Part shown: positions 12,837-19,201 of the stretch, in pieces | Numbering within the stretch: the stretch's first letter is position 1 | Layout: the number at the start of each line of letters is the position of its first letter | From: a virus | DNA length: 24,040 nt | Strand: one strand, 5' to 3' | IMG/VR virus record: IMGVR_UViG_3300017728_003044 | Coordinates: 1-24,040 of that record | The notes under the pieces: model-generated | Seen by the model: only the letters and a program-made list of their open reading frames with translations | What the model was told of the DNA's origin: nothing | Database searches by the model: none | Program-made: the position numbers and the translations under genes

Positions 12837-13667
12837 ATGACGCAACTAATATCGCCGAAGAAGTTTACAAACACCGTTGACCTTTTAAGGTCATTTTTTT
12901 TGGACAAAGGATTTTTAGAAGTCCATACGCAGAATAGGCTTAGTATACTAGCCGCATGCGAAGATCCATTTAATGTAGCAACATATAATTACGCAGGCCA
13001 AGTTTGGCCATTGCCGCAAACAGGCCAGATGTGGCTAGAACATGAATTATTAAGTAGCCCCGATAGTAAGGGGTTTTTTTGTGTCTCCACTTCCTATAGA
13101 CAAGAACCAAACGCTATTCCGGGTAGACACGATATAATATTTCCAATGTTTGAATTTGAAATGCCAGGTAGTGTTGATGATCTTAAAGCAATGGAGTATG
13201 AACTATGTGAGTACTTAGGCTTTGATGCACTAACAGAAAAAACATATAGAGAATGGCAACAGCATTGGGGTATAAGTGCAGACACTGAAATGGATGCAAG
13301 TCACGAACTAGCAATGGAGATGAACTTTGGTAGTTGTTTGATTACAAACTTTCCAGAGCTAACATCACCTTTCTGGAACATGGCTAGAAACGATGATGGC
13401 AATACAGCAAAGAAAATGGATGTTATACTAGGCGGTATGGAAACTATTGGATCAGCAGAACGCTCATGCGATGTTGATATGATGCGTGATACATTCCATA
13501 GTATTGTAGATGGAGAGTATAGCGAATTACTATACAAACTATTTGGCAAAGAACGTGTAGAAGCAGAGCTTGAAAAGTTTTTAGAGTTTGACTTTTTTCA
13601 AAGAGTAGGCGGAGGTATTGGTATTACACGTATGATACCTGCACTAGAAAAGATCAACAAGATATAA
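12837..13667 (+). CDS. Stand-alone class II aminoacyl-tRNA synthetase core, Asp/Asn-type
   Basis: Encodes 276 residues against 430-590 for AspRS/AsnRS. There is no N-terminal OB-fold anticodon-binding domain. The core begins with FTNTVDLLRSFFLDKGFLEVHT. Motif 2 is YRQE (about 88-91) with the loop NAIPGRHDIIFPMFEFEM. The segment MDVILGGMETIGSAERS matches the Asp/Asn family block 'D-(V/L)-L-x-x-G-x-E-I-x-G-(G/S)-x-x-R'. Motif 3 is GGGIGITRM near 257-265. It should therefore activate an amino acid, probably Asp or Asn, with ATP. AAAAGGAA lies 7 bases before the ATG. A tRNA with an Asn anticodon starts six bases after its stop. Alternatives are an EpmA-like protein modifier or an archaeal-type asparagine synthetase derived from AsnRS. 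Specificity is inferred. Confidence 0.85.
   Translation: MTQLISPKKFTNTVDLLRSFFLDKGFLEVHTQNRLSILAACEDPFNVATYNYAGQVWPLPQTGQMWLEHELLSSPDSKGFFCVSTSYRQEPNAIPGRHDIIFPMFEFEMPGSVDDLKAMEYELCEYLGFDALTEKTYREWQQHWGISADTEMDASHELAMEMNFGSCLITNFPELTSPFWNMARNDDGNTAKKMDVILGGMETIGSAERSCDVDMMRDTFHSIVDGEYSELLYKLFGKERVEAELEKFLEFDFFQRVGGGIGITRMIPALEKINKI
12879..12901 (+). terminator. Terminator-like hairpin with T8 inside the synthetase gene
   Basis: GACCT and AGGTC (12879-12892) pair around TTTA, followed by A and eight T. It lies in codons 15-22 of the synthetase. The T8 run is also a possible slippage site. The stem is short, so efficiency is uncertain. Confidence 0.4.
13056..13080 (+). terminator. Second terminator-like hairpin with T7 inside the synthetase gene
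   Basis: AGCCCC (13056-13061) pairs with GGGGTT (13070-13075, one G-T) around GATAGTAA. The T-run 13074-13080 follows. It is the third hairpin-plus-T signal in 300 bases of the same transcript. Confidence 0.4.
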
Positions 13668-13673
13668 GAATGA

Positions 13674-13773
13674 TCTGGGGTGGTGAAATGGTAGACACGC
13701 ACGGCTGTTAACCGTGTGGTAAGTAACTCGCAAAGTATTTACCGTGGAGGTTCGAGTCCTTCCCCCAGAGCCA
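13674..13773 (+). tRNA. tRNA with Asn anticodon (GTT) on a long-variable-arm (class II) scaffold
   Basis: The acceptor stem TCTGGGG/CCCCAGA is perfect, the discriminator is G and CCA is encoded (13771-13773). The D arm is GTG/CAC (13683-13685, 13696-13698) with GG at 13690-13691. The anticodon stem is CACGG/CCGTG and the loop CTGTTAA gives anticodon GTT at 13707-13709. The variable region is 29 bases with an 8-pair stem GGTAAGTA/TATTTACC (one G-T) and a 10-base loop. The T arm is GGAGG/CCTTC with loop TTCGAGT. Normal tRNA-Asn is class I with a 4-5 base variable loop; long arms belong to Leu, Ser and bacterial Tyr tRNAs. G73 fits Asn or Ser rather than Leu. It lies 6 bases after a synthetase-core gene. 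Confidence 0.9.
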
Positions 13774-13781
13774 ACTAAATA
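13774..13781 (+). promoter_or_regulatory. Late-promoter-like box (ACTAAATA) after the tRNA
   Basis: ACTAAATA keeps the TAAATA core and directly follows the CCA end of the tRNA, 75 bases before the basic peptide gene. It is two bases from consensus and may be chance. Confidence 0.35.
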
Positions 13782-13782
13782 C

Positions 13783-13856
13783 TATACGTTCATCCCATAA
13801 AGGGACGGAAGTAGCACTAGCGAAGGAACGCACTTTAACCGCAAGGGAGAGGTGTT
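13783..13856 (+). ncRNA. Possible structured mRNA leader
   Basis: The 74 bases before the basic peptide gene are Gly-codon-free and purine-rich. They hold CCC-ATAAA-GGG, GGACGGAAGTAGC and GCGAAGGAACGC, ending in AAGGGAGAGG before the ATG. CGT/ACG with CCC/GGG and AAGT(A)GC/GCACTT can pair. I have an uncertain memory of similar leaders in marine T4-like phages. Neither the fold nor conservation is proven here. Confidence 0.35.
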
Positions 13857-13943
13857 ATGAATACTTACATGCTCTGGTGCTTTAAACGTGCCATCCGCAA
13901 AATGCATGAGAACAGAATAAACTTTATATTATCTAAACGTTAA
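13857..13943 (+). CDS. Basic peptide, 28 residues
   Basis: Reads MNTYMLWCFKRAIRKMHEN and ends FILSKR. It is strongly basic with one Cys and could form an amphipathic helix. GAGAGG lies 5 bases before the ATG. Its stop overlaps the stop of the convergent membrane-protein gene by four bases. It may be a real small effector peptide or only the reporter of the leader before it. Confidence 0.5.
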   Translation: MNTYMLWCFKRAIRKMHENRINFILSKR

Positions 13944-14281
13944 CTAAAATCCATGCGCCATGGTAACATGGTATAGCCTAGTGGTGCTAGGAAGTATTGT
14001 TCGAAGCAGTACAAAAGAACTACTGCAAATATAGTCCTAGCCCACCAAGGCAATTTTTTTAATTGATTTATTAAGGGTGTTAGTACCCATTCCCAAAAGC
14101 CTGCTACTTTACCCCAGAACCAATCACCTATATTAAATGGCGGCGTCTTCCATAGTACTACAGGAATTAGCAACCACCATACCCATACTGGATAGCTATC
14201 ATCTGCTGCATCAAAATAGATTGCTAAAGCAATCATTCCTAATAGGTATAATCCTATGTATTTCTTTAGGTGTTCTATCAT
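13940..14281 (-). CDS. Trp-rich membrane protein, 113 residues
   Basis: Three hydrophobic stretches are visible (about 9-25, 33-46 and 84-103), with many Trp residues in the loops (VWVWWLL, GDWFWGKVAGFWEWV). There is no signal peptide cleavage motif. It is the last gene of the gluconeogenic operon and its start overlaps the previous stop by four bases. Unknown family. A small inner-membrane protein made with the metabolic enzymes. Confidence 0.65.
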   Translation of the reverse strand: MIEHLKKYIGLYLLGMIALAIYFDAADDSYPVWVWWLLIPVVLWKTPPFNIGDWFWGKVAGFWEWVLTPLINQLKKLPWWARTIFAVVLLYCFEQYFLAPLGYTMLPWRMDFS

Positions 14282-14550
14282 ATAGTAATTCCTCTATCTC
14301 CTTCACCTTTTATTTCTTTAAGTTCTTCAAACAACTTTTGAGGAATACAGTTAACACCTCTAATAGGTCCTGGTAGTGTTCCTTTGTACGCTTCTACAAG
14401 TTTCATTGTATAACTCTCTACACTTTTTTTATCTGTTAGTGTAAACCTACACTGTGCTTCTGTTTCAAATGTTGGTTTAGTAAACACATACATTGGCTGA
14501 GATCCGTCTGCGTTCAAAGCAGCAAAAAATATTATCACATACCACATCAC
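14278..14550 (-). CDS. Small exported or membrane-tethered protein with two cysteines, 90 residues
   Basis: A short hydrophobic start (MMWYVIIFFAALNADG) is followed by a soluble part with Cys34 and Cys67. It resembles, in layout but not clearly in sequence, the 72-residue protein at 22102. The periplasm is a plausible location, with a disulfide between the cysteines. Both ends overlap neighbours in ATGA form. Function unknown. Confidence 0.65.
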   Translation of the reverse strand: MMWYVIIFFAALNADGSQPMYVFTKPTFETEAQCRFTLTDKKSVESYTMKLVEAYKGTLPGPIRGVNCIPQKLFEELKEIKGEGDRGITI

Positions 14551-14885
14551 TCATAACTTTCGCCAGTTTCACGAAAGAAGTTTTCACTCCAAAACGCTTT
14601 GTCATCTATCCAAATATCGTAGTTCTCTTTTTCACCTACGCTTAGTTCATGGAACTTTGCACCCCATTTTACTAATTGGTTATTTGTTAGATTGTAATAG
14701 TCTACTCCACTAACACAACCTCTAGCTGTCATATATTTAATTGTGTGTCCTGCGTCAAATAGTGCATTTACTTTTGCAATACGATCTGGCATTGGTATAT
14801 GATTAGCATAGTCTTTTTTGCCACCGCTGTCAGGTATAATTACTTCTTTACAGATGGTGCCATCAATATCAATTACGTACTTCAA
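14547..14885 (-). CDS. Small HAD-superfamily phosphatase
   Basis: Encodes 112 residues with no cap domain. Motif I is VIDIDGTI (Asp6 nucleophile, Asp8). Motif II is in IKYMTARG (Thr53 area) and a C-terminal DIWIDDKAFW gives the acidic motif IV. A size near 110 residues and 'IDIDGTIC' recall capsule-biosynthesis or polynucleotide-kinase-like HAD phosphatases. It overlaps the PEPCK stop by four bases and could dephosphorylate a sugar phosphate or other small metabolite. The substrate cannot be read from the sequence. Confidence 0.8.
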   Translation of the reverse strand: MKYVIDIDGTICKEVIIPDSGGKKDYANHIPMPDRIAKVNALFDAGHTIKYMTARGCVSGVDYYNLTNNQLVKWGAKFHELSVGEKENYDIWIDDKAFWSENFFRETGESYE

Positions 14886-16066
14886 TTCAATAATCCTTCC
14901 AAAGTTTGTAGTACTTGCTCACTGTTATCAGCTCTTCCTGTAACAATAGCATCTTTAACACATTGTCTAGTAAACTCTAACGGAAACCTTGCTCCGTCTT
15001 TGTCCATACCTGTGTTAACTAGATAGACATTAGCTTTATGTGTGTCTATTTTATCCATTAATAAATCGCTATATTCAGAAACTGCCCTAGGCATAAAGGG
15101 CGAACCATAGCAAGGACTAAACAAAGGTTTGATTTCGTTTGTTCCTGCTTCTGTTCCTGGCATTTGACTAGTGTATCCTGTTTCAAAAAACCTACGCACT
15201 GTGTTGCCGCTTATTTTACTAATAGGTGGAAACATGCCTTTGGCATCCATTGTTAAAAAGAAAATGTTAGTAGGGTGATCAAAATCTGTTGTGTCATATG
15301 CATTTTCAACAAGGTTTAAAGGATAACTTAGCCTAGCATTAGCGGCGCCTGGGTTTTCTTCAACCAAACAATTGTTTGACCTTGCTAGCTCTACTGCATT
15401 AAAAATAGTTGGATGTGTTTCAGGTGTTAGCCCTTCGCTCTTAGCATAACACCCTGTTTCTATCATATTAACGCCTTCGTAGTTCCATGCTATTTCGTCA
15501 TCACCAATTAGTTTGTAATCAGGATCGCTAGACAATGTAGTTTTACCAGTGCCACTAAGACCAAACATAAGATTAGTACTGTCCTTGTAAGTAAATGCAC
15601 TACAATGCATAGGAAGTACTTTATGTTCTGGTAATTCAAAACTTACAATACCAAACACGCCTTTCTTAATTTCTCCTAAGAACGTAGTGCCTGCAATTAG
15701 CATTACATGTTCGTCTAGATGTACGTGTATTTTAGGCTTTGACATTTCAATGTCTGTGTTATGTAGTATTGTCCAGTCAGCTGTATATTGTAATGGGTTA
15801 TCAACCACAGGAAACATATTGCGTACAAATTGTGCATGCCTGTCGTCATTTGTTTCTACTCTAAAACAAAGGCCGCAAGTATAAAACACAAGATTATGAT
15901 TGTATTCTAATTCATACATATCGTTATGGAAGTCTTTAAAGTCTTGCTCATTACCAATCTTATTATACTTAGGCCTAGTAAGATCTAATGCTTCAGTACG
16001 ATGTCCAAAAAAGTATTTGTTCTCCGGACTTCTACCTGTCGGGTGTGTCGTTATATTAATATTCAT
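14882..16066 (-). CDS. pckA: Compact ATP-dependent phosphoenolpyruvate carboxykinase
   Basis: Encodes 394 residues against about 520-540 for bacterial ATP-type PEPCK. It converts oxaloacetate and ATP to PEP and CO2. Present are the substrate Arg12 in HPTGRSPENK, the metal/substrate loop AGTTFLGEIKKGVFG (Lys134-135), His154 (MHCSAF), P-loop GLSGTGKT (169-176), IGDDEIAW (Asp189-190), Arg245 in NARLSYPL, MDAKGMFPPISKIS, PGTEAG and CYGSPFMP. It starts almost at the substrate loop, so most of the usual N-terminal domain is gone. Catalytic residues remain, so it is a trimmed enzyme rather than a fragment. It overlaps the GAPDH stop and the HAD start and sits in a late-promoter operon. Confidence 0.93.
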   Translation of the reverse strand: MNINITTHPTGRSPENKYFFGHRTEALDLTRPKYNKIGNEQDFKDFHNDMYELEYNHNLVFYTCGLCFRVETNDDRHAQFVRNMFPVVDNPLQYTADWTILHNTDIEMSKPKIHVHLDEHVMLIAGTTFLGEIKKGVFGIVSFELPEHKVLPMHCSAFTYKDSTNLMFGLSGTGKTTLSSDPDYKLIGDDEIAWNYEGVNMIETGCYAKSEGLTPETHPTIFNAVELARSNNCLVEENPGAANARLSYPLNLVENAYDTTDFDHPTNIFFLTMDAKGMFPPISKISGNTVRRFFETGYTSQMPGTEAGTNEIKPLFSPCYGSPFMPRAVSEYSDLLMDKIDTHKANVYLVNTGMDKDGARFPLEFTRQCVKDAIVTGRADNSEQVLQTLEGLLN

Positions 16067-17027
16067 TTATTAATCCTATATGAGAAGCTGTATCGGCCAT
16101 TCTATTACTGAATGCCCATTCGTTGTCGTACCAGCATAATACTCTAACTAACTTCCCACAAACAAGTGTACTGTCGGCTGCAAAGATACAACTTTCGTTT
16201 GTAGTATTAAAGTCCATGCTTACTAATGGTCTAGTTTCAAAACCAATAATTCCTTTCATTTCATTTTCGCTTGCTGTTTTTACAATATCATTTACTGTAT
16301 CAACATCAACATCTGCTTCGCTATAAAAGTGTAAGTCAATACAACTTACATTCGGTGTAGGTACTCTTATAGCACTTCCAATAATTTTCCCTTCCATTTC
16401 AGGTAGTACCGACTTAAGAGCCTTAGCGGCTCCTGTTGTAGTTGGTATCATACTCATTGCGGCCGCCCTAGCACGATATAAATCATCATGCCTCCTATCG
16501 ATTGTAGCTTGGTCGCCTGTGTAGCTATGAATTGTAGTCATTGAACCACGTATGATTCCTAAACTATCATTTAAAACTTTTACAATTGGGGCAAGGCAGT
16601 TTGTTGTGCAACTTGCACTACTAATGATACTATCTTTTACTGATATATCATTATGATTAACACCATAAACAACTGTACGGTCTACATTCTTTCCCGGCGA
16701 ACTTATGAGAACAGTCTTTGCACCGTTTTGAAGATGTACACTAGATTGATTCCCATCTCTAAACTGCCCTGTGCATTCTAACAAAACATCAACACCTTTC
16801 CAATTTAATAGATTAATATCCCTTGTGTGTGAGTATGTTGTAGTGTCTTTTAGTTTGCCCTTCCATCTGCCATGCACACTATCAAAATTTAACAAATGAT
16901 TGTTTACATGTTCATCGCCTGTGGCGTTTATTCTAACTAGTTCAAGGTCGTCTCTTTCGTCTGTGATGATTCGGGCTAGGCAACGACCTATCCTTCCAAA
17001 ACCATTTATTCCAACTTTTGTTGTCAC
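16056..17027 (-). CDS. gap: Glyceraldehyde-3-phosphate dehydrogenase
   Basis: Encodes 323 residues, near the usual 330-340. It interconverts 1,3-bisphosphoglycerate and glyceraldehyde 3-phosphate. It shows GINGFGRIGR (7-16), catalytic Cys140 in SASCTTNC, His167 in TTIHSYTGDQ, DDLYRARAAA, TTTGAAKAL and RVPTPNVSCIDL. The end of the second strand reads RINATGD where NAD enzymes normally have 'ND', so the adenine-ribose-binding Asp is replaced (Asn34-Ala). NADP(H) use is possible. In a gluconeogenic setting this would favour reduction. It starts at the base after the aldolase stop and overlaps the PEPCK start. Confidence 0.95.
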   Translation of the reverse strand: MTTKVGINGFGRIGRCLARIITDERDDLELVRINATGDEHVNNHLLNFDSVHGRWKGKLKDTTTYSHTRDINLLNWKGVDVLLECTGQFRDGNQSSVHLQNGAKTVLISSPGKNVDRTVVYGVNHNDISVKDSIISSASCTTNCLAPIVKVLNDSLGIIRGSMTTIHSYTGDQATIDRRHDDLYRARAAAMSMIPTTTGAAKALKSVLPEMEGKIIGSAIRVPTPNVSCIDLHFYSEADVDVDTVNDIVKTASENEMKGIIGFETRPLVSMDFNTTNESCIFAADSTLVCGKLVRVLCWYDNEWAFSNRMADTASHIGLINEY

Positions 17028-17822
17028 TTATGTACTCGCTTCTGTTATATCCTTTATGTTCATGCTCAGAGTCATATCAAATTCTACATCTGTTTGATGA
17101 TGAAACAAACCTTCACTTAGGGCTCTACTAAAACTTGCAGTCATATTATCATTTTGTGCAAGTCGACGACATGCTTCCTCAGTAGAGTATCCTCCACTTA
17201 GACCAACAACTGCATGTACACTTTTATGTCCTATAAGGTCTTTATACATATTTGGTTGTTCAGGTAGCGTTAATTTAAGAATACATTTACCATCAAATTC
17301 ATCTAAACGTTTCTTAAGTCCGTGTAGCAAGGCTATCTCTAGTCCTTGCTTGTGTTCATGTTCTATTGGAACTTCAGGCTCTACTATTGGCATAAGTTCC
17401 CATGCATGTATTTTTTTAGCTAGCTCAAACTGCTGATCCAATACACTGTCTACTATTTCTTGAGTCTTAACAATACTACGCATCTTAGTACCTACACAGC
17501 CTTTGGCAACTGCATATGTAAGTATTTCATTAGTATCAAAGTCTTTAAGTGTACCGTCATCTGCACAGCCACTGTCTATTTTTAGATAAGGGTGAATACC
17601 TTTTTGTCTAAGAATAGGAACCATACCTCTATCAACTGTGTCACGATACAAAATAGCCGCCCATATACTATCATTATTAAAGTCTGGAGAGCTTACCATA
17701 CGCAAACGCATATCATGTACTTTATCCATTTTATCTTCTTCAGTATACGCTTGTCCGTATCGTTCTAGTACTCCTCCTGTTGAACCACCACTGTGATCCA
17801 TTGCGGCTATAAATCTACTCAT
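17028..17822 (-). CDS. Fructose-bisphosphate aldolase class I (bacterial FdaB-like)
   Basis: Encodes 264 residues from the ATG at 17822 (MSRFIAAMDHSGGST), which overlaps the HNH stop in ATGA and has GGAG 8 bases upstream. An ATG five codons earlier is also possible. Numbering below counts from that earlier start. Family blocks are AAMDHSGGSTGGVLERYG, GTKMRS (Lys118), VEPEV (Glu153), the Schiff-base Lys188 in ILKLTLPE and GLSGGYS. It joins dihydroxyacetone phosphate and glyceraldehyde 3-phosphate to fructose 1,6-bisphosphate. Staphylococcal relatives have about 296 residues; this one is shorter. Class I enzymes need no metal ion. It precedes GAPDH and PEPCK in one operon. Confidence 0.93.
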   Translation of the reverse strand: MSRFIAAMDHSGGSTGGVLERYGQAYTEEDKMDKVHDMRLRMVSSPDFNNDSIWAAILYRDTVDRGMVPILRQKGIHPYLKIDSGCADDGTLKDFDTNEILTYAVAKGCVGTKMRSIVKTQEIVDSVLDQQFELAKKIHAWELMPIVEPEVPIEHEHKQGLEIALLHGLKKRLDEFDGKCILKLTLPEQPNMYKDLIGHKSVHAVVGLSGGYSTEEACRRLAQNDNMTASFSRALSEGLFHHQTDVEFDMTLSMNIKDITEAST

Positions 17823-18328
17823 ATATAAGTTCTCCATGCTTCATGTTTAATTGGCATATCTAATTGTTTTCTTTTTGCAACTAGATCATAATAAGTTGGG
17901 GTGTATGGTTTATTTTTAGGCTTCATACGTGTTTTATTACCTTTGAGGGTATTACATGGACTACAAGCGGCAACCATATTATCCCATTTAGTTTTACCGC
18001 CTAGGCTCAACGGAATGACATGGTCCATGGTTAGTTCTTTTCTTGTGTGGGTAGTGTTGCAGTATTGGCAAGTGTATAAGTCGCGGATGTAAAGATTAGT
18101 TTTTGAGAATCTTGGACGGCCACGCCGTCGTTGCATTTCTTTCAGCATAACTACCGCAGGAACTTTTGTTTCCCAACTAGGACTGCTTACCATCCAATCA
18201 TCGTACCAATCAAGTACAACTACCTTGTCCATCCATACATAAGTAATTGCTTCTTTCCAATTGATAACTGAAAGGGGAATGTAACTAGTAGGCTGTGCGT
18301 CTGCGTTTAATAATAGTACATCACTCAT
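17819..18328 (-). CDS. HNH endonuclease (McrA-like)
   Basis: Encodes 169 residues. An N-terminal region (1-75) is followed by a zinc-bound HNH domain: Cys87-x2-Cys90, the catalytic block MDHVIPLSLGG (Asp102-His103), Asn117, then Cys122-x2-Cys125-Asn with LKGNKT. This is the full set of a type found in bacteria and T4-like phages. It lacks intron or intein neighbours and sits as the second gene of a metabolic operon, so it may be a homing-type nuclease that marks how the operon was acquired, or a genome-processing enzyme. Confidence 0.88.
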   Translation of the reverse strand: MSDVLLLNADAQPTSYIPLSVINWKEAITYVWMDKVVVLDWYDDWMVSSPSWETKVPAVVMLKEMQRRRGRPRFSKTNLYIRDLYTCQYCNTTHTRKELTMDHVIPLSLGGKTKWDNMVAACSPCNTLKGNKTRMKPKNKPYTPTYYDLVAKRKQLDMPIKHEAWRTYI

Positions 18329-18329
18329 T

Positions 18330-18506
18330 TCAAACCATAATATCTAATTTATTACCAAGATGCCAAGCACCGTTGTGAACACGCTGATGCTCTCTAAAAT
18401 CTTTTATTGCTTGTTCTGTTGTTTTTGGAAGTGTATGCTCGTGAAGCTTTGTTAGACTAAGTGTCTCTGCCACATAATTGTGAATAGAAATTGGGCTTAT
18501 AGACAT
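18330..18506 (-). CDS. Small His-rich protein, 58 residues, first gene of the operon
   Basis: Reads MSISPISIHNYVAETLSLTK and ends GNKLDIMV, with five His. GGGAG lies 6 bases before the ATG. The stop lies two bases before the HNH start. A TATAAATA box lies 21 bases upstream, so it opens the gluconeogenic operon. It has no membrane segment or known motif. Confidence 0.65.
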   Translation of the reverse strand: MSISPISIHNYVAETLSLTKLHEHTLPKTTEQAIKDFREHQRVHNGAWHLGNKLDIMV

Positions 18507-18526
18507 GTACTACTCCCTGTGTCTTC

Positions 18527-18534
18527 TATTTATA
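18527..18534 (-). promoter_or_regulatory. T4-type late promoter (TATAAATA) of the gluconeogenic operon
   Basis: The top strand reads TATTTATA, giving TATAAATA on the minus strand, 21 bases before the ATG at 18506. It is the only strong promoter seen for the eight genes down to 13940, all of which overlap or abut. Confidence 0.75.
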
Positions 18535-18558
18535 TTAGTGTATGTTGTTTGCGTTAAC

Positions 18559-19188
18559 TTACGGTTTAACGAGCATTTCGAACCCGTCTCCGCTGGCAAG
18601 TAGACATGCGTAACCGTTTGGAAAAACACCTAACATTGCATAATTCTTATTCAAAGGGTTTACCATCATTAACATTTCTGGCTTTGCAAATTCAAATGTT
18701 TGTCCGTGACGCACTACTGCATTTCCTTGTGCAAAAGGATAAAGCTGAAAATCATTCTGCATATTTTCAAGCCACGTTCCTAGTTCATGACAAGGTATCA
18801 CTACAGGATAAATTACAGGGTTACTCATTCCTGGAACACTAGGATCGGCTTCTTCCTCTTCTGAAACTTTAAACGCACAACTAGATGTCGCAAAGTCATT
18901 GACGTTGTCCTGCCAATGCAACTCTCTACCGTTTGCTTTTATATTTGGACATTGTTTCTTTTTAGATTTACCTTCTTCTTTTACTACTTTAAAGCATTCT
19001 TCTGCACCAATACCTTTTAAGCATAGCTCATATGGCATTGCGAGAATATCACAACGACAAGGAACCTTTTCTCCTTTGGGCCAAGGCATTTCCAATGGAT
19101 CTTCATGGGCTTGTGCAACAAAAGAAAATGATAGTGAGGAATAAAAGATAGTAAGTAAAGTAATTAGTACTCTATTTGACAGTCGCAT
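18559..19188 (-). CDS. Exported protein of unknown function, Cys-rich
   Basis: Encodes 209 residues from the ATG at 19188; a TTG four codons upstream is possible. A signal peptide is clear: MRLSNR, a hydrophobic core (VLITLLTIFYSSLSFSF), and cleavage after AQA. The mature part has about eight Cys, including CRC and paired positions near 25-70. It ends with MLGVFPNGYACLLASGDGFE, which resembles the C-terminal motif of small alphaproteobacterial and phage periplasmic proteins ('G-x-A/S-C-x-x-A-S-G'). It would fold with disulfides in the periplasm. It is the last gene of the unit starting at 20207. Confidence 0.75.
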   Translation of the reverse strand: MRLSNRVLITLLTIFYSSLSFSFVAQAHEDPLEMPWPKGEKVPCRCDILAMPYELCLKGIGAEECFKVVKEEGKSKKKQCPNIKANGRELHWQDNVNDFATSSCAFKVSEEEEADPSVPGMSNPVIYPVVIPCHELGTWLENMQNDFQLYPFAQGNAVVRHGQTFEFAKPEMLMMVNPLNKNYAMLGVFPNGYACLLASGDGFEMLVKP

Positions 19189-19201
19189 TTTATTTTCCAA
19201 T

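Noticed and set aside
13674-13773. Calling the tRNA a plain tRNA-Leu because of its D arm and long variable arm
   Set aside because: The loop CTGTTAA between perfect CACGG/CCGTG stems gives anticodon GTT, and the discriminator is G rather than the A of Leu tRNAs.
13674-13781. A phage attachment site at the tRNA 3' end
   Set aside because: No integrase gene or repeated tRNA tail is in the window, and a T4-like phage would be lytic.
14882-16066. PEPCK as a pseudogene because it is short
   Set aside because: The frame is intact and every active-site block I know is present; only the N-terminal domain is reduced.
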